From: Roseivirga sp. BDSF3-8
GTDB lineage: Bacteria > Bacteroidota > Bacteroidia > Cytophagales > Cyclobacteriaceae
Direction: 5' to 3'
Assembly (NCBI RefSeq): GCF_041449215.1
Contig: NZ_JBGNFV010000001.1
Location: forward strand, 4,791,001 to 4,855,000
DNA: 64,000 bases
A model generated the notes under the pieces. That model made no database searches, was not told the origin of the DNA, and saw only the letters and a list, made by a program, of their open reading frames with translations. Positions within the stretch are counted from its first letter, which is position 1; every line of letters begins with the position of its first letter. This document shows, one piece after another, positions 25,206-33,676 of this stretch. A program made the translations under genes and the position numbers.

Positions 25206-25520
25206 TTAATCCTGCCGTTTAAAATCCATTTTGTAGGGTTTTACTTCGCCTCCATCTGTGAACCCATAAGCCAGTTTGATCTTTTTATAGGTTTCACTGT
25301 CCGTGCTTCCGGAGCCACCTATAAATTTATCTGACGAATCTAACTGTCCGGAGAACTGCAGGTTAGTAAGCTGGTCGTTCACAAGGTATTGTATTTTGAT
25401 AGGGATCAAAACATGGTCTGTCTCGATAGTACCGTCTGCTGTACCACTTTTGTTATTAGCATCGCTTATTTTCAGGACATACTTTTTGTCTGAAGAGTAA
25501 TAATTTCCGTCTAGGGTCAT
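25206..25520 (-). CDS. Small hypothetical beta-rich protein
   Basis: 104 residues beginning MTLDGNYYSSDKKYVLKISD, with no signal peptide. The sequence alternates short strands and Asn/Asp/Gly turns (GTADGTIETDHVLIPIKIQY, NLQFSGQLDSSDKFIGGSGS), suggesting a compact beta-barrel or sandwich. No catalytic motif or family is recognised. It has its own terminator and an upstream spacer containing a palindrome, so it is likely monocistronic. Confidence 0.55.
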   Translation of the reverse strand: MTLDGNYYSSDKKYVLKISDANNKSGTADGTIETDHVLIPIKIQYLVNDQLTNLQFSGQLDSSDKFIGGSGSTDSETYKKIKLAYGFTDGGEVKPYKMDFKRQD

Positions 25521-25659
25521 AGTCTTATGTATTATGATGTATTCCTACTCTGTAAGCTTTTCGGAAAACGCTGTAACCGCGATAGCTATCTTAAAGATTA
25601 CATCATAAAGGTGCGCATATATAAGCCCTAAGGTAAGCGGGGAAATTACCATTTCGAAT

Positions 25660-25673
25660 ACGTAGAACTACGT
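25660..25673. promoter_or_regulatory. ACGTAG-AA-CTACGT inverted repeat, possible operator
   Basis: A 14-base inverted repeat with a two-base centre sits in the spacer between a minus-strand gene starting at 25520 and the terminator of another minus-strand gene at 25775. TACGT-type dyads are bound by some NarL/LuxR-type regulators, and such a regulator is encoded 3 kb away; the link is speculative. The remaining spacer 25521-25774 shows no gene. Confidence 0.3.
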
Positions 25674-25774
25674 GTTTTACCTTAGCCCGTAGCGCTACGG
25701 AGCCCAGGCGGGACAGTATGGGCAAGAAAATGATGCGTAGAGAGTGAGGTGCAGGTTACGTGATAAAATGACAA

Positions 25775-25822
25775 AAGCCACGGGGCCCGCCTTGTACATA
25801 CTAAGACGGGCCCCGTGGCTTC
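25775..25822 (-). terminator. Terminator of the SGNH hydrolase gene
   Basis: A 15-base-pair perfect stem AAGCCACGGGGCCCG/CGGGCCCCGTGGCTT with an 18-base loop, followed on the minus strand by a T run. Confidence 0.85.
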
Positions 25823-25846
25823 TAAAAATCGTACAGAAAAGACAGC

Positions 25847-26521
25847 TTATTCAGCGTCTTCCGGCATATAGGGCAGTAGTGCCTCCCTCCATATTTCATA
25901 GCCCTTCTCGTTCATGTGCAGGTTATCCTCCACAAAGATGTCAGTATATACCTCCCCGTTTTCATCCAGCATAGGCGTCCATACATCCACGTATTCTGTA
26001 TTGTCAGTGCTTTCGGCAAGCTCTTTAAGCCCCTGGTTCAGGGTAACATACTGGTCTTTCAGGTGCCAGCGGGCTACACTGGGTTTGGCAGAGATGAACG
26101 CCACAGGCACACCCGGTAGCTGTTGCTCCAGCATTTGACGCAGGGTGGCGGCCTCTTCCAGTATTTCGGCAGGATCCTCCCCTGCTTCTATATCATTGTC
26201 CCCTTCATATATAAATACCTTTACCGGATCATAAGGTAATATGAGCTTGTCGTAATAGTACATGAGGTCCGAGAACTGAGAGCCGCCAAAGCCCCTGTTC
26301 AGTACATTATGATCCGGAAAATGCTCTGCCAGGTCTTTATACATCCTGACTGATGAGCTGCCGGTAAATAGCACAATGTTATCACCGGGAGGGTTTTCCA
26401 TGTCTTCCTGTTCAAAGCGGGTTACCTCTCCCTCAAACCGCTCAGGGCCATTTTGTGCCAAGGACAGGGTGGAAGTTAATGTAAAGACAAAAGCCAGTGC
26501 AAAGAGCAGTACGTAGCGCAT
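25847..26521 (-). CDS. Secreted SGNH/GDSL-family hydrolase
   Basis: 224 residues from the ATG at 26521, which gives the signal peptide MRYVLLFALAFVFTLTSTLS; the frame extends further upstream but without a signal. SGNH blocks are visible: block I VLFTGSSSVRMY (nucleophile Ser), block II NRGFGGSQ (Gly), block III YEGDNDIEAG (Asn) and block V DNLHMNEKGYEIW (Asp and His). The enzyme is likely an esterase acting in the periplasm or outside the cell, such as a carbohydrate or lipid deacylase; substrate unknown. It has its own terminator. Confidence 0.85.
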   Translation of the reverse strand: MRYVLLFALAFVFTLTSTLSLAQNGPERFEGEVTRFEQEDMENPPGDNIVLFTGSSSVRMYKDLAEHFPDHNVLNRGFGGSQFSDLMYYYDKLILPYDPVKVFIYEGDNDIEAGEDPAEILEEAATLRQMLEQQLPGVPVAFISAKPSVARWHLKDQYVTLNQGLKELAESTDNTEYVDVWTPMLDENGEVYTDIFVEDNLHMNEKGYEIWREALLPYMPEDAE

Positions 26522-27108
26522 AGTATATTGTTTTATTAAGATCAATATACAAATTATGCCGGGGTGGAAATGTTTTACCCGGCCCTGAAATTTTGGTTTG
26601 CAGGATTTTAGAAAAGTAGTCATGGATTGACCGGGGCGGAGTTTCTATTCAAACCGGTCGCAGATGCTTATGTGATAAGCCAATGATCTTGCTACATTGA
26701 GAAGGTGTAATAATAGCTTTTTTGATTTTCCTCATCGTACCAATAAAACCGGTAAGACTGGCCGTCCGACCAGTTATATTCAGAGAGATTACCAACCCTT
26801 TCTTCATCCCACCATTCGAATTCATAGATTACCTTATAAGGATGGTCAAAGTATACCGTATCACTTCTCAGCGCCAGCCTTTCTATGATCTTTTCAGCAG
26901 TGGCCCGGGAGCAGTTAAAGGCGAACAGATAGCCTGTATCAATACCTATAGCATCGTCAAAACAGTAGATGTTATTTACATCCTCAGATACCGGTACCAG
27001 GAGAAAGTCTTCGAACCGGGCTTTATTTGCCTCGGTATCGGCCTTATATGCGTTGAAGGGGGGAAACACCCTTTCTATGCCTGCACTGACAAATCCTTTC
27101 AATTTATT

Positions 27109-27687
27109 AATCGAATTAAAACCACCGTCTTAGACGGTGGTCATGTTTGAGGGCTATGCCAGTAGGGGTATATTGTGGAATGAGCAAGTATCGTAAGCTA
27201 TCGCATAGCTTTTACTATTGTGTCTATCATGTAGTATGGACCCCGAAGTACCGCCACCGTATACTTCGTGATATTGTTGCAGATACGTTGGAGAATAAGA
27301 TAAAGACGATATGTGAATGGAAGGAGGTCAAGGTAGAAGAGTTGAACATTCAGCCAGATCACGTTCATTTGGTATGTAGTATACCTCCGAAACTTAGTGT
27401 ATCAGACTTCATGGGTATTCTCAAGGGTAAGACAGCGATCATGATGTTTAAGAACTTCAAGAGTCTTCGCAGAAAACCCTATTGGGGCAATCATTTTTGG
27501 TCACGAGGCTATTTTGTAAGTACGGTAGGCATAGATGAAGAAAAGATAAAGCGGTATGTTAAGTATCAGGAGAAGGAAGATAAGAAAGAGGATGGGGATA
27601 TAGATATCCCGCTATTCGATAACTGACTATCCCCCTTTGGGGGTAATAACCATTGAAAACCCCCTCCTTTGGTGGGGGTAATTTATT
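27109..27687 (+). mobile_element. IS200-type insertion sequence, copy 2
   Basis: 579 bases identical to 6676-7254 except one base (A at 27626 versus C at 7193). The left flank AATTTATT (27101-27108) is repeated at the element's right end (27680-27687). Excision of exactly 579 bases restores the host lipoprotein frame, which fixes the ends independently of the copy comparison. The element is on the strand opposite to the disrupted gene. Confidence 0.93.
27180..27626 (+). CDS. tnpA: IS200-family Y1 transposase TnpA, copy 2
   Basis: 148 residues, identical to copy 1 up to IPLFDN and then stopped by TGA at 27624-27626. HUH motif HVHLV and the Tyr-containing helix are intact, so this copy looks active. 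The shorter end is probably the normal one because it stops before the right-end hairpins. Confidence 0.93.
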   Translation: MSKYRKLSHSFYYCVYHVVWTPKYRHRILRDIVADTLENKIKTICEWKEVKVEELNIQPDHVHLVCSIPPKLSVSDFMGILKGKTAIMMFKNFKSLRRKPYWGNHFWSRGYFVSTVGIDEEKIKRYVKYQEKEDKKEDGDIDIPLFDN

Positions 27688-27974
27688 TTCCGCCCGCTTA
27701 GCATAGCTGTCTATTTTAGCCTCTGCCCTATCGGCCACATGTGTTGCCTTAGTTATCGTCCTGTCTTTGGTTCGCTCCGCTTCATCAGTCACCCGGTCAC
27801 ATGATAACAGCGCCAGTCCAAAGGTACTCAGAAGGATGATTGCGGAAATATTCAGGCTAGACAGGTTCATAAAAGATTATTTCATCATAGGTTTCAGCTA
27901 GAGCTAAGGTACTACCTGTCGGGTGGAAAATGAAGATTCGTTTTTAATTAAGTGGTATAGCCCTCATGATTAAT

Positions 27975-29027
27975 CTAATCCGCGACAGAAAACCGGTAGG
28001 TCGTCTCTGAGTAAAAGGCATCACCTGGCTGGAGAATGGTAGAGGGAAACTCCGGGTGATTAGGTGAATCCGGGAAATGCTGTGTTTCCAGGGCCAGACC
28101 AGAGTAGCGCCCGAAGTGCCGTCCTCCGGCATATAGCTCTTCGGAGGGGGGAAAATTACCTGAAAAGAACTGCATGCCAGGTTCAGTAGTAAGCACCTCC
28201 ATTTGCCTTCCGCTTTCCGGGTGCCATAGGCGGGCGCTGACCACATTCGTACCCGGTTCTTTTAGTATCCAGCAGTGGTCATAGCCTTTGGTAGCGGCTA
28301 GGGCCGGGTCATCAATGCGCTCCCCTACCTCTTTAGGCCCGGTGAAATCAAAGGGCGTACCCTCCACCCTCAGCGGGCCATTAGTGGGTATGCCCGTACC
28401 ATCCACAGGCAAATAGTGTTCACCCCTGAGGGTAAGCACATGGTCTGTGATGGCAGAAGTCCTGTCTCCAGACAGGTTAAAGTAGCTGTGGTGGCTGGGG
28501 TTAATTACCGTTAGGTGCTTGGTTTCTGCCTGGTAGCTCACCTTCATGGATGTGGGCGTAAAGGTGTAAATTACCCGTATTTGCAGGTCTCCGGGGAAGC
28601 CCTCCTCCCCATCCGGGCTGTGGTATGAAAAAGTGAGAGTGCAGGCACCTTCAGATGATTCGATATCCTCCAGCCCCCATATCTTTTTATCAAACCCTTC
28701 CGTCCCTCCATGCAGTGTGTTGGGACCATGATTAGTCCGCAGGGTATACTCTGTCTCATTGAGGGTAAATTTACCCCCTGCAATGCGGTTAGCATATCGC
28801 CCCACCGTAGCACCAAAGTACCTGTTATCCTTTACGTAGTCTTCCAGCCGGTCATAGCCTAGCACTATACTCCTGAGTGTTCCCTCCCGGTCCGGCACCT
28901 TCAGGTTCATGAGCGTGGCGCCATAGTTCATTACCGTGGCCTCCAGTTTTCCGGGAAAGCGGATAGTCCACTGCGTTACCTCATTTCCTTTCAGTTCTCC
29001 GGGAGTACTTATCTTTATCTCAGGCAT
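27975..29027 (-). CDS. galM: Aldose 1-epimerase (mutarotase)
   Basis: 350 residues, the usual family length, without a signal peptide. Diagnostic segments are NYGATLMNLKVPDREG, VGRYANRIAGGKF, the His in NHGPNTLHGGTEGFDKKIW, the second His in NPSHHSYFNLSG and the C-terminal LETQHFPDSPNHPEFPST with the catalytic Glu. It interconverts alpha and beta anomers of aldoses such as glucose and galactose in the cytoplasm. It is apparently monocistronic; the neighbours are unrelated. Confidence 0.95.
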   Translation of the reverse strand: MPEIKISTPGELKGNEVTQWTIRFPGKLEATVMNYGATLMNLKVPDREGTLRSIVLGYDRLEDYVKDNRYFGATVGRYANRIAGGKFTLNETEYTLRTNHGPNTLHGGTEGFDKKIWGLEDIESSEGACTLTFSYHSPDGEEGFPGDLQIRVIYTFTPTSMKVSYQAETKHLTVINPSHHSYFNLSGDRTSAITDHVLTLRGEHYLPVDGTGIPTNGPLRVEGTPFDFTGPKEVGERIDDPALAATKGYDHCWILKEPGTNVVSARLWHPESGRQMEVLTTEPGMQFFSGNFPPSEELYAGGRHFGRYSGLALETQHFPDSPNHPEFPSTILQPGDAFYSETTYRFSVAD

Positions 29028-29081
29028 ATAATTTTCATTTTTTACTATAAGTACGTGCAGCCAGGCCTTTCGTTCAAAGAT

Positions 29082-29492
29082 TTAACTGTATGTAAGTGGC
29101 AGGACGGCGAGCATTAGAAGGTAAACAGTACCTGCCAAAAGATTATATGATAATGCCGGGCTTACAGCATAAGGATAAATATCAGATAGGGTCCAGACTT
29201 TAAAAGTCATATAACAGAAAAAGATGCTGAGAATGGAAAAGGTCAGTAAGAACGCTCCCCTCCACATTCTGCTGGTGCGGCTTTGGCGATCCACGAATAA
29301 GGCCAGGTAGGAAAAAAAACTAAGCCATACTGTGAGTAATATGATGGCATAAAGCGGTGAAACCACCACGTAGGTGTCATAAAACTGTATATCAGGTAAT
29401 TCGCTGAAGGTGAAGCTGGTAGGCCATCCTATCAGCGCAACACTTATTATCAGACACAGCAATATGGGAAGTAAGATTCTCGGCTTAGTCAT
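29082..29492 (-). CDS. Small multi-pass membrane protein
   Basis: 136 residues from the ATG at 29492 (a longer frame to 29564 lacks a sensible N-terminus). Three or four membrane helices are visible: ILLPILLCLIISVALIGW, PLYAIILLTVWLSFFSYLAL, LLTFSILSIFFCYMTF and LLAGTVYLLMLAVLPL. The segment ELPDIQFYDTYVVVSPLYAI resembles the DxQ.xDTYYVV loop of heme-copper oxidase subunit I, as found in some short oxidase-like proteins of Bacteroidota, but the heme-ligating His residues are absent. Function unknown. Confidence 0.6.
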   Translation of the reverse strand: MTKPRILLPILLCLIISVALIGWPTSFTFSELPDIQFYDTYVVVSPLYAIILLTVWLSFFSYLALFVDRQSRTSRMWRGAFLLTFSILSIFFCYMTFKVWTLSDIYPYAVSPALSYNLLAGTVYLLMLAVLPLTYS

Positions 29493-29568
29493 TTCCTGCA
29501 AAATAAGCCTTTTCTTCCTGCCCGAAATCTTAAATTTCAGCCATTCACTACAGGTACAGGTCAAAATA

Positions 29569-29595
29569 AAAATGCCTGCATGATACAGGCATTTT
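29569..29595. terminator. Hairpin between the small membrane protein and the hydrolase gene
   Basis: AAAATGCCTG/CAGGCATTTT stem with a CATGATA loop, directly downstream of the hydrolase gene ending at 29621 on the minus strand. Confidence 0.75.
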
Positions 29596-29620
29596 CATAG
29601 TCAGATGATTCGCTTACAGC

Positions 29621-30451
29621 TTACTTCTTCAGGAAATCGATCAGCGTCTTATTCAGCTCCTCGCGGTGGGTCAGGTTCAGGCCATGGGGGCCGCCGCTTA
29701 CCTTATGGTAGGTATTGTCCGGAATTAGCTCCGCCGCCTGGTCACCCGCCGTCTCTATCGGGACAATGCCGTCCGTGTCCCCATGTATAATGAGCGTAGG
29801 CACCGTTACATTTTGACACTCCGGCCGAAAGTCCGTACCACCCCAGCTTTTGGCGCACTCGATAGTGGCCCGTGGTGAAGCATGTGAGGCAATGCTCCAT
29901 GCATAGTGCAGTTGTTGCTTGCTCACCCCCGTCTTTTCGGCATTAAAAAAGTTACTGGCAAAGTCTTCCATAAAGCCTACCCTGTCCGTATGTAGCGCTT
30001 CCATGATCTCGTTTACCGCCTCTTCAGGCACCCCATCAGGGTTGTCGTCCTTCTTCGCTACCAGTGGTATAATAGATGAGATAAGGACCGCTTTGGCTAT
30101 GCGGTCATTGCCATAATCCGTAAAGTAGCGAACCACTTCGCCCCCACCCATGGAGAAGCCTACTATGATGCAATCCTTCAGATCCAGTTTCAGGATTAGC
30201 GTGCGCAGGTCACGGGCCAGCGTGCTGTAATCATATGCGTCGTAAGGTTTGGACGATTCGCCGAAGCCGCGCCGGTCATAAGCTATGGCCCTGAATCCCG
30301 CATCTGCAATATCCTGCATCTGCGGCTCCCATGCCTTATGGCTTAGTGGCCAGCCGTGGATGAGTATGACGGGCTGTCCCTGTCCGTAGTCCTGGTAAAA
30401 AAGGCGGAGATTTTCTCCATTTTGTTTATCGTCTAATGAGATATATCCCAT
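29621..30451 (-). CDS. Alpha/beta hydrolase, non-heme haloperoxidase-like
   Basis: 276 residues, cytoplasmic. Motifs: oxyanion HGWPLSHKAWE, AYDRRGFGESSKP strand, nucleophile elbow GFSMGGGEVVRYF, acid in IIHGDTDGIVPIE and catalytic His in GGPHGLNLTH. These fit the esterase/cofactor-free chloroperoxidase group, whose physiological substrates are usually unknown esters. It is a single gene with a terminator behind it. Confidence 0.9.
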   Translation of the reverse strand: MGYISLDDKQNGENLRLFYQDYGQGQPVILIHGWPLSHKAWEPQMQDIADAGFRAIAYDRRGFGESSKPYDAYDYSTLARDLRTLILKLDLKDCIIVGFSMGGGEVVRYFTDYGNDRIAKAVLISSIIPLVAKKDDNPDGVPEEAVNEIMEALHTDRVGFMEDFASNFFNAEKTGVSKQQLHYAWSIASHASPRATIECAKSWGGTDFRPECQNVTVPTLIIHGDTDGIVPIETAGDQAAELIPDNTYHKVSGGPHGLNLTHREELNKTLIDFLKK

Positions 30452-30582
30452 GATTCATTGCTGTTTGGTTGGTTAAAAAATGTATGGACATACAACAGCC
30501 ATGTCTGGCATTTGTTAAGTCCGGGACAGATACAGCTTGCGTTTATGAGTTTGTAAATCAATGGCTTATGTAAAAGCAATGA

Positions 30583-30608
30583 GGCCTGCGACAGAATGTC
30601 AGCAGGCC
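30583..30608 (-). terminator. Possible terminator of the bicarbonate-transporter operon
   Basis: GGCCTGC/GCAGGCC stem (30583-30589 and 30602-30608) about 45 bases past the end of the SbtA-like gene. The T run on the minus strand is weak, so the assignment is tentative. Confidence 0.5.
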
Positions 30609-30652
30609 CCATACCTGAACCGGAAATAGGTGAGAGTAAGCAGAACGCGGGG

Positions 30653-31609
30653 TCAGGTGATCAGCATCATATACAATGGTATGCCTATGGTGATATTGAC
30701 CGGAAAGGTAATGGCCAGTGCCATAGGAATGTACAGAGCCGGATTTGCTTGCGGTGCTGCGATCTTCATGGCAGCAGGCACCGCTATGTATGAGGCACTC
30801 GCCGCAAGGATGGCAAAGAGCAGGCGGTTACCTATGCTCTCCGTGATCATGCCGCTGCACAGCGCCACGGTGCAGCCATTCACCAGCGGAACGATCACCG
30901 CAAAGACAAAAGAGAACCAGCCGTTTTGCATAAAGGAGGCCAGCCTGCGCCCTGTAGTGATGCCCATGTCCAGCAGAAATACGGCCAGAAACCCTTTAAA
31001 GATGTCAGTCGTAAAAGGCTTGATTCCCTGGGCCTGCTCCTCGCTGGCAATGAAGCCGATGGCCAGGCTACCCATTATGAGGAACACGCTACCATTGGTA
31101 ACCGAGTGCCTCAGCAGGTTAGAGAAGGAAGGTTTTTCTACACTCTCCTTATCGAACCAAGCCATGAGCAGCACACCTATGATGATGCTGGGGGCCTCCA
31201 TCAGGGCCATCACCGCCACCATATGTCCGCCAAATTCCAGGTGCCTTATATCCAGGAAAGACACGGTGGTGACAAAGGTTACAGCACTTACACTACCATA
31301 GGCCGCGGCTATGGCGCCCGCATTTGCCACCCCGAGCTTTCGCTTAAGTATGAAGAAGGTATATAATGGCACGAGCAGCGCCAGTATGATTCCGAAAAAT
31401 AAACTGTAGAATATCTCTGCACCCAGGTCACTGTGAGCCAGCTCCTGCCCGCCCTTAAACCCGATGGCAAAGAGCAGGTACAGAGAGATAAATTTGGACG
31501 AATTGGCCGGTATGGAAAGATCACTTTTAAACCGTACCGCCAGTATGCCCAGGAAGAAGAACAGCAGTGCAGGGTTACGTAAATTATCAAGTAAGAGGTC
31601 TATATCCAT
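30653..31609 (-). CDS. SbtA-type sodium-dependent bicarbonate transporter
   Basis: 318 residues with about ten hydrophobic helices in two inverted halves. Characteristic segments are LYLLFAIGFKGGQELA, AAYGSVSAVTFVTTVSFLD (conserved YGSVSAVTF) and, in the second half, DMGITTGRRLASF and ILAASASYIAVPAAMK. These match the SbtA family, which imports bicarbonate with Na+. In cyanobacteria SbtA is paired with the PII-like SbtB; here the adjacent gene instead encodes a carbonic-anhydrase-like protein. It is the last gene of the operon isocitrate dehydrogenase - CA-like protein - SbtA, 6 bases after the CA-like stop. Confidence 0.9.
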   Translation of the reverse strand: MDIDLLLDNLRNPALLFFFLGILAVRFKSDLSIPANSSKFISLYLLFAIGFKGGQELAHSDLGAEIFYSLFFGIILALLVPLYTFFILKRKLGVANAGAIAAAYGSVSAVTFVTTVSFLDIRHLEFGGHMVAVMALMEAPSIIIGVLLMAWFDKESVEKPSFSNLLRHSVTNGSVFLIMGSLAIGFIASEEQAQGIKPFTTDIFKGFLAVFLLDMGITTGRRLASFMQNGWFSFVFAVIVPLVNGCTVALCSGMITESIGNRLLFAILAASASYIAVPAAMKIAAPQANPALYIPMALAITFPVNITIGIPLYMMLIT

Positions 31610-31615
31610 GACAGG

Positions 31616-32110
31616 TTATGCCTTCAGTGCTACTTGTTCCTCACTTATTTCTTTGAGTTCATTCGTATGGCTATTTAGTACAAAGCCCTTCAGGCTTATT
31701 TCCCCGGACCTGATTTTATCAGCCAGTACCGGAGCGTCAGCCAGAACACCCATTTGATGCTCTATATTTACCATAGCCAGGGTTTCTCTGATGGTGTGAA
31801 TATCCATTTTACTGGAAAACCTGTGCAAGTTGTCCTGGAAAAGCTCATGAAGGAAAATATTCTCGCTGCATTTATATGCATGCTTTGCTCTGATCGATTC
31901 TTTTATGAATGTACACTGGCTATCCTGTATGAGGCAGATTTCTTCGATATTCTCTCGCTCACACATTTTATTTAACACATTGGCATAGTCAGGTGAAGGC
32001 TTATCCACCACCAGACCCAGCGAGGTAAGGAAGAAGTGCTCACCATCGAAATTCTCCCTGATTGTATTCTCGATAAAGCACTCGGGACATATAAAAAATA
32101 ATCTGTTCAT
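31616..32110 (-). CDS. Divergent beta-carbonic-anhydrase-like protein, partner of SbtA
   Basis: 164 residues, cytoplasmic. The order of elements follows beta-carbonic anhydrases: FFICPECFIEN at the CSDSR position, GEHFFLTSLG for GDLFVVRNAG, EEICLIQDSQCTFIKE for IVVVGHSDCGAV, and NSHTNELKEI for the terminal strand. Both Cys zinc ligands are kept, but the ligand His is replaced (QDSQC versus HSDC) and the Asp-Arg dyad of CSDSR is lost (CPECF). It is therefore likely inactive or altered in hydration and may bind metal or inorganic carbon as a regulator of the transporter encoded 6 bases downstream. The alignment is by eye and the regulatory role is inference. Confidence 0.7.
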   Translation of the reverse strand: MNRLFFICPECFIENTIRENFDGEHFFLTSLGLVVDKPSPDYANVLNKMCERENIEEICLIQDSQCTFIKESIRAKHAYKCSENIFLHELFQDNLHRFSSKMDIHTIRETLAMVNIEHQMGVLADAPVLADKIRSGEISLKGFVLNSHTNELKEISEEQVALKA

Positions 32111-32150
32111 CGTGTCTGTAGATAATGGTGATTAGTGATTTTGTTGATTA

Positions 32151-33584
32151 TTACTGACCCTGGCCCAGAGAGTAGCCCCTTTCGCCATCAAAGTCATAGA
32201 GGTTTTCGGTTTTGATGATATCGAGTCCGTGCTCCAGGGCCTTTTGCAGGAGTTGGGGGATAGACTCAGGTGTTGCCGGCGAGCCATCTTCGTGCTCGTA
32301 GCGACAGCGCCAGTGGTCTGTACAAAAAGTCTCCTCAAAGCCTTCGGGCCATACTTTTACCCCACGGTTGGTGATCATTTTCAGGCTTATGCCATTATTC
32401 AGGCGCTGCAGTTTTTCCGCCAGTTCGTCAGGGTTACTTCCTTTCCAGTCTACGAATACATCCACCCCTTTTAGCAACTTGCGGGTGTCTGGTTTACGCT
32501 TGTAGGCGGGTAAGGTCAGTTTTATGTTCTTATCAAAGTGAACTACCGGCAAGTGCTCAGGTACCTGGCCCAGGTGACTGATCACCGCATCGGCAAACTC
32601 ACTGGTTCCTACCTTTTGCGTACTCTTTTCACTGTAGATGTCAGCCGTGTGGATGCCTTTTTCTATCGTGAGCGTCCAGGCATTCGTAATTTTCTCAGCT
32701 ATCTCCGGCATGCCTATCTGTGAGAGCATGAGGCAGGCTGCTCTGAGTAAGCCGCTGGGGTTAGCTACATTCTGGCCGGCAATGGGAGGGGCTGATCCGT
32801 GCACCGCTTCAAACATAGCGCAGCTTTCGCCGATATTGGCCGATCCTGCCATACCTACCGAGCCGCTTATCTGTGCTGCCACATCCGATATCACGTCGCC
32901 GTACAGGTTCGGGCTCACGATCACGTCGAACATCTCCGGCTTGTCGCTCAGCATCGCCGTACCGATATCGATGATCCATGTATCACTTTGTATGTCGGGG
33001 TACTCGGGGGCTATTTCCTTAAATACCCGGGCAAAGAGGCCGTCCGTCAGTTTCATGATATTGTCCTTTACAAAACAGCTCACTTTCTGACGCTTGTACA
33101 GGCGGGCGTATTCGAATGCGTAGCGGATGATCTTTTCACAGCCCGGGCGCGTGATCAGCTTCAGGCACTGTACCACCTCGTCCGTCTGCCGGTGTTCGAT
33201 GCCTGCGTACAGGTCTTCCTCATTTTCACGGATAATCACCACGTCCATATCCGGGTGCTTGGTGGCCACATACGGATGAAAGCTGGTGCAGGGGCGCACG
33301 TTAGCATACAGTCCAAGCGACTTGCGCATGGTCACATTCAGGCTCTTATACCCTCCACCCTGGGGCGTGGTGATGGGCGCCTTCAGGAAGACCTTATTTT
33401 TACGAATGCTGTCCCAGGCTGCTTTGTCTATGCCGCTCGTGTTGCCCTGGCGGTAGAGCTGCTCCCCTATTTGTACCTCTTCATATTCCAGGTCTGCCCC
33501 GGAGGCTTTCAGTATTTTAAGGACGGCGTCCATGATCTCAGGACCAATACCATCTCCTTTTGCGATTGTGATTTTCTGTACCAT
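32151..33584 (-). CDS. icd: NAD(P)-dependent isocitrate dehydrogenase (long, Thermus-type)
   Basis: 477 residues. The catalytic core has GDGIGPEIMDAVLKIL, the substrate-binding NVTMRKSLGLYANVRP, IIRENEEDLYAGIEH, metal-binding VIVSPNLYGDVISD and nucleotide-binding FEAVHGSAPPIAG. A C-terminal extension of about 130 residues (LLKGVDVFVDWKGSNPDELA, SLKMITNRGVKVWPEG) matches the extra domain of Thermus-type enzymes. It converts isocitrate to 2-oxoglutarate and CO2 in the TCA cycle. It heads an operon with the CA-like and SbtA-like genes (40-base gap) and is divergent from a LysR gene, an unusual context for a central enzyme. Confidence 0.93.
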   Translation of the reverse strand: MVQKITIAKGDGIGPEIMDAVLKILKASGADLEYEEVQIGEQLYRQGNTSGIDKAAWDSIRKNKVFLKAPITTPQGGGYKSLNVTMRKSLGLYANVRPCTSFHPYVATKHPDMDVVIIRENEEDLYAGIEHRQTDEVVQCLKLITRPGCEKIIRYAFEYARLYKRQKVSCFVKDNIMKLTDGLFARVFKEIAPEYPDIQSDTWIIDIGTAMLSDKPEMFDVIVSPNLYGDVISDVAAQISGSVGMAGSANIGESCAMFEAVHGSAPPIAGQNVANPSGLLRAACLMLSQIGMPEIAEKITNAWTLTIEKGIHTADIYSEKSTQKVGTSEFADAVISHLGQVPEHLPVVHFDKNIKLTLPAYKRKPDTRKLLKGVDVFVDWKGSNPDELAEKLQRLNNGISLKMITNRGVKVWPEGFEETFCTDHWRCRYEHEDGSPATPESIPQLLQKALEHGLDIIKTENLYDFDGERGYSLGQGQ

Positions 33585-33642
33585 GTGGTTCTGCGTTTAT
33601 TACGATGGCACAAATATGGGCTTGGAAATTCATATATTTTAA

Positions 33643-33668
33643 TTTATGTTTCCTATGGTTTACATAAA
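33643..33668. promoter_or_regulatory. Dyad TTTATGT-N12-ACATAAA, likely LysR operator
   Basis: An inverted repeat with 7-base perfect arms and a 12-base spacer lies between the divergent starts of isocitrate dehydrogenase (33584) and the LysR regulator (33677). LysR-type regulators commonly bind such T-N11-A-like dyads between themselves and the target operon, so this is the best candidate site for control of both directions. Confidence 0.55.
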
Positions 33669-33676
33669 GAATATTT

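Larger units (their letters stand above)
26692..27870 (-). pseudogene. Lipoprotein gene interrupted by IS200-type element
   Basis: The 5' part starts at 27870 with a lipoprotein signal (LLSTFGLALLSCDRV) and reads to ..AKRAENK at the IS edge; the native 3' part resumes as LKGFVSAGIERVFPPF and continues to the stop at 26692. Removing 27109-27687 joins the halves in frame (...GAA AAT AAA TTG AAA GGA...) and restores about 199 residues. With the IS in place, the 5' part reads 40 foreign residues and stops at 27559. The restored protein has a helical charged N-terminal region and an aromatic-rich C-terminus (YEFEWWDEERVG, YRFYWYDEENQKSYYY). Function is unknown; the gene is presumably inactivated. 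Confidence 0.9.
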
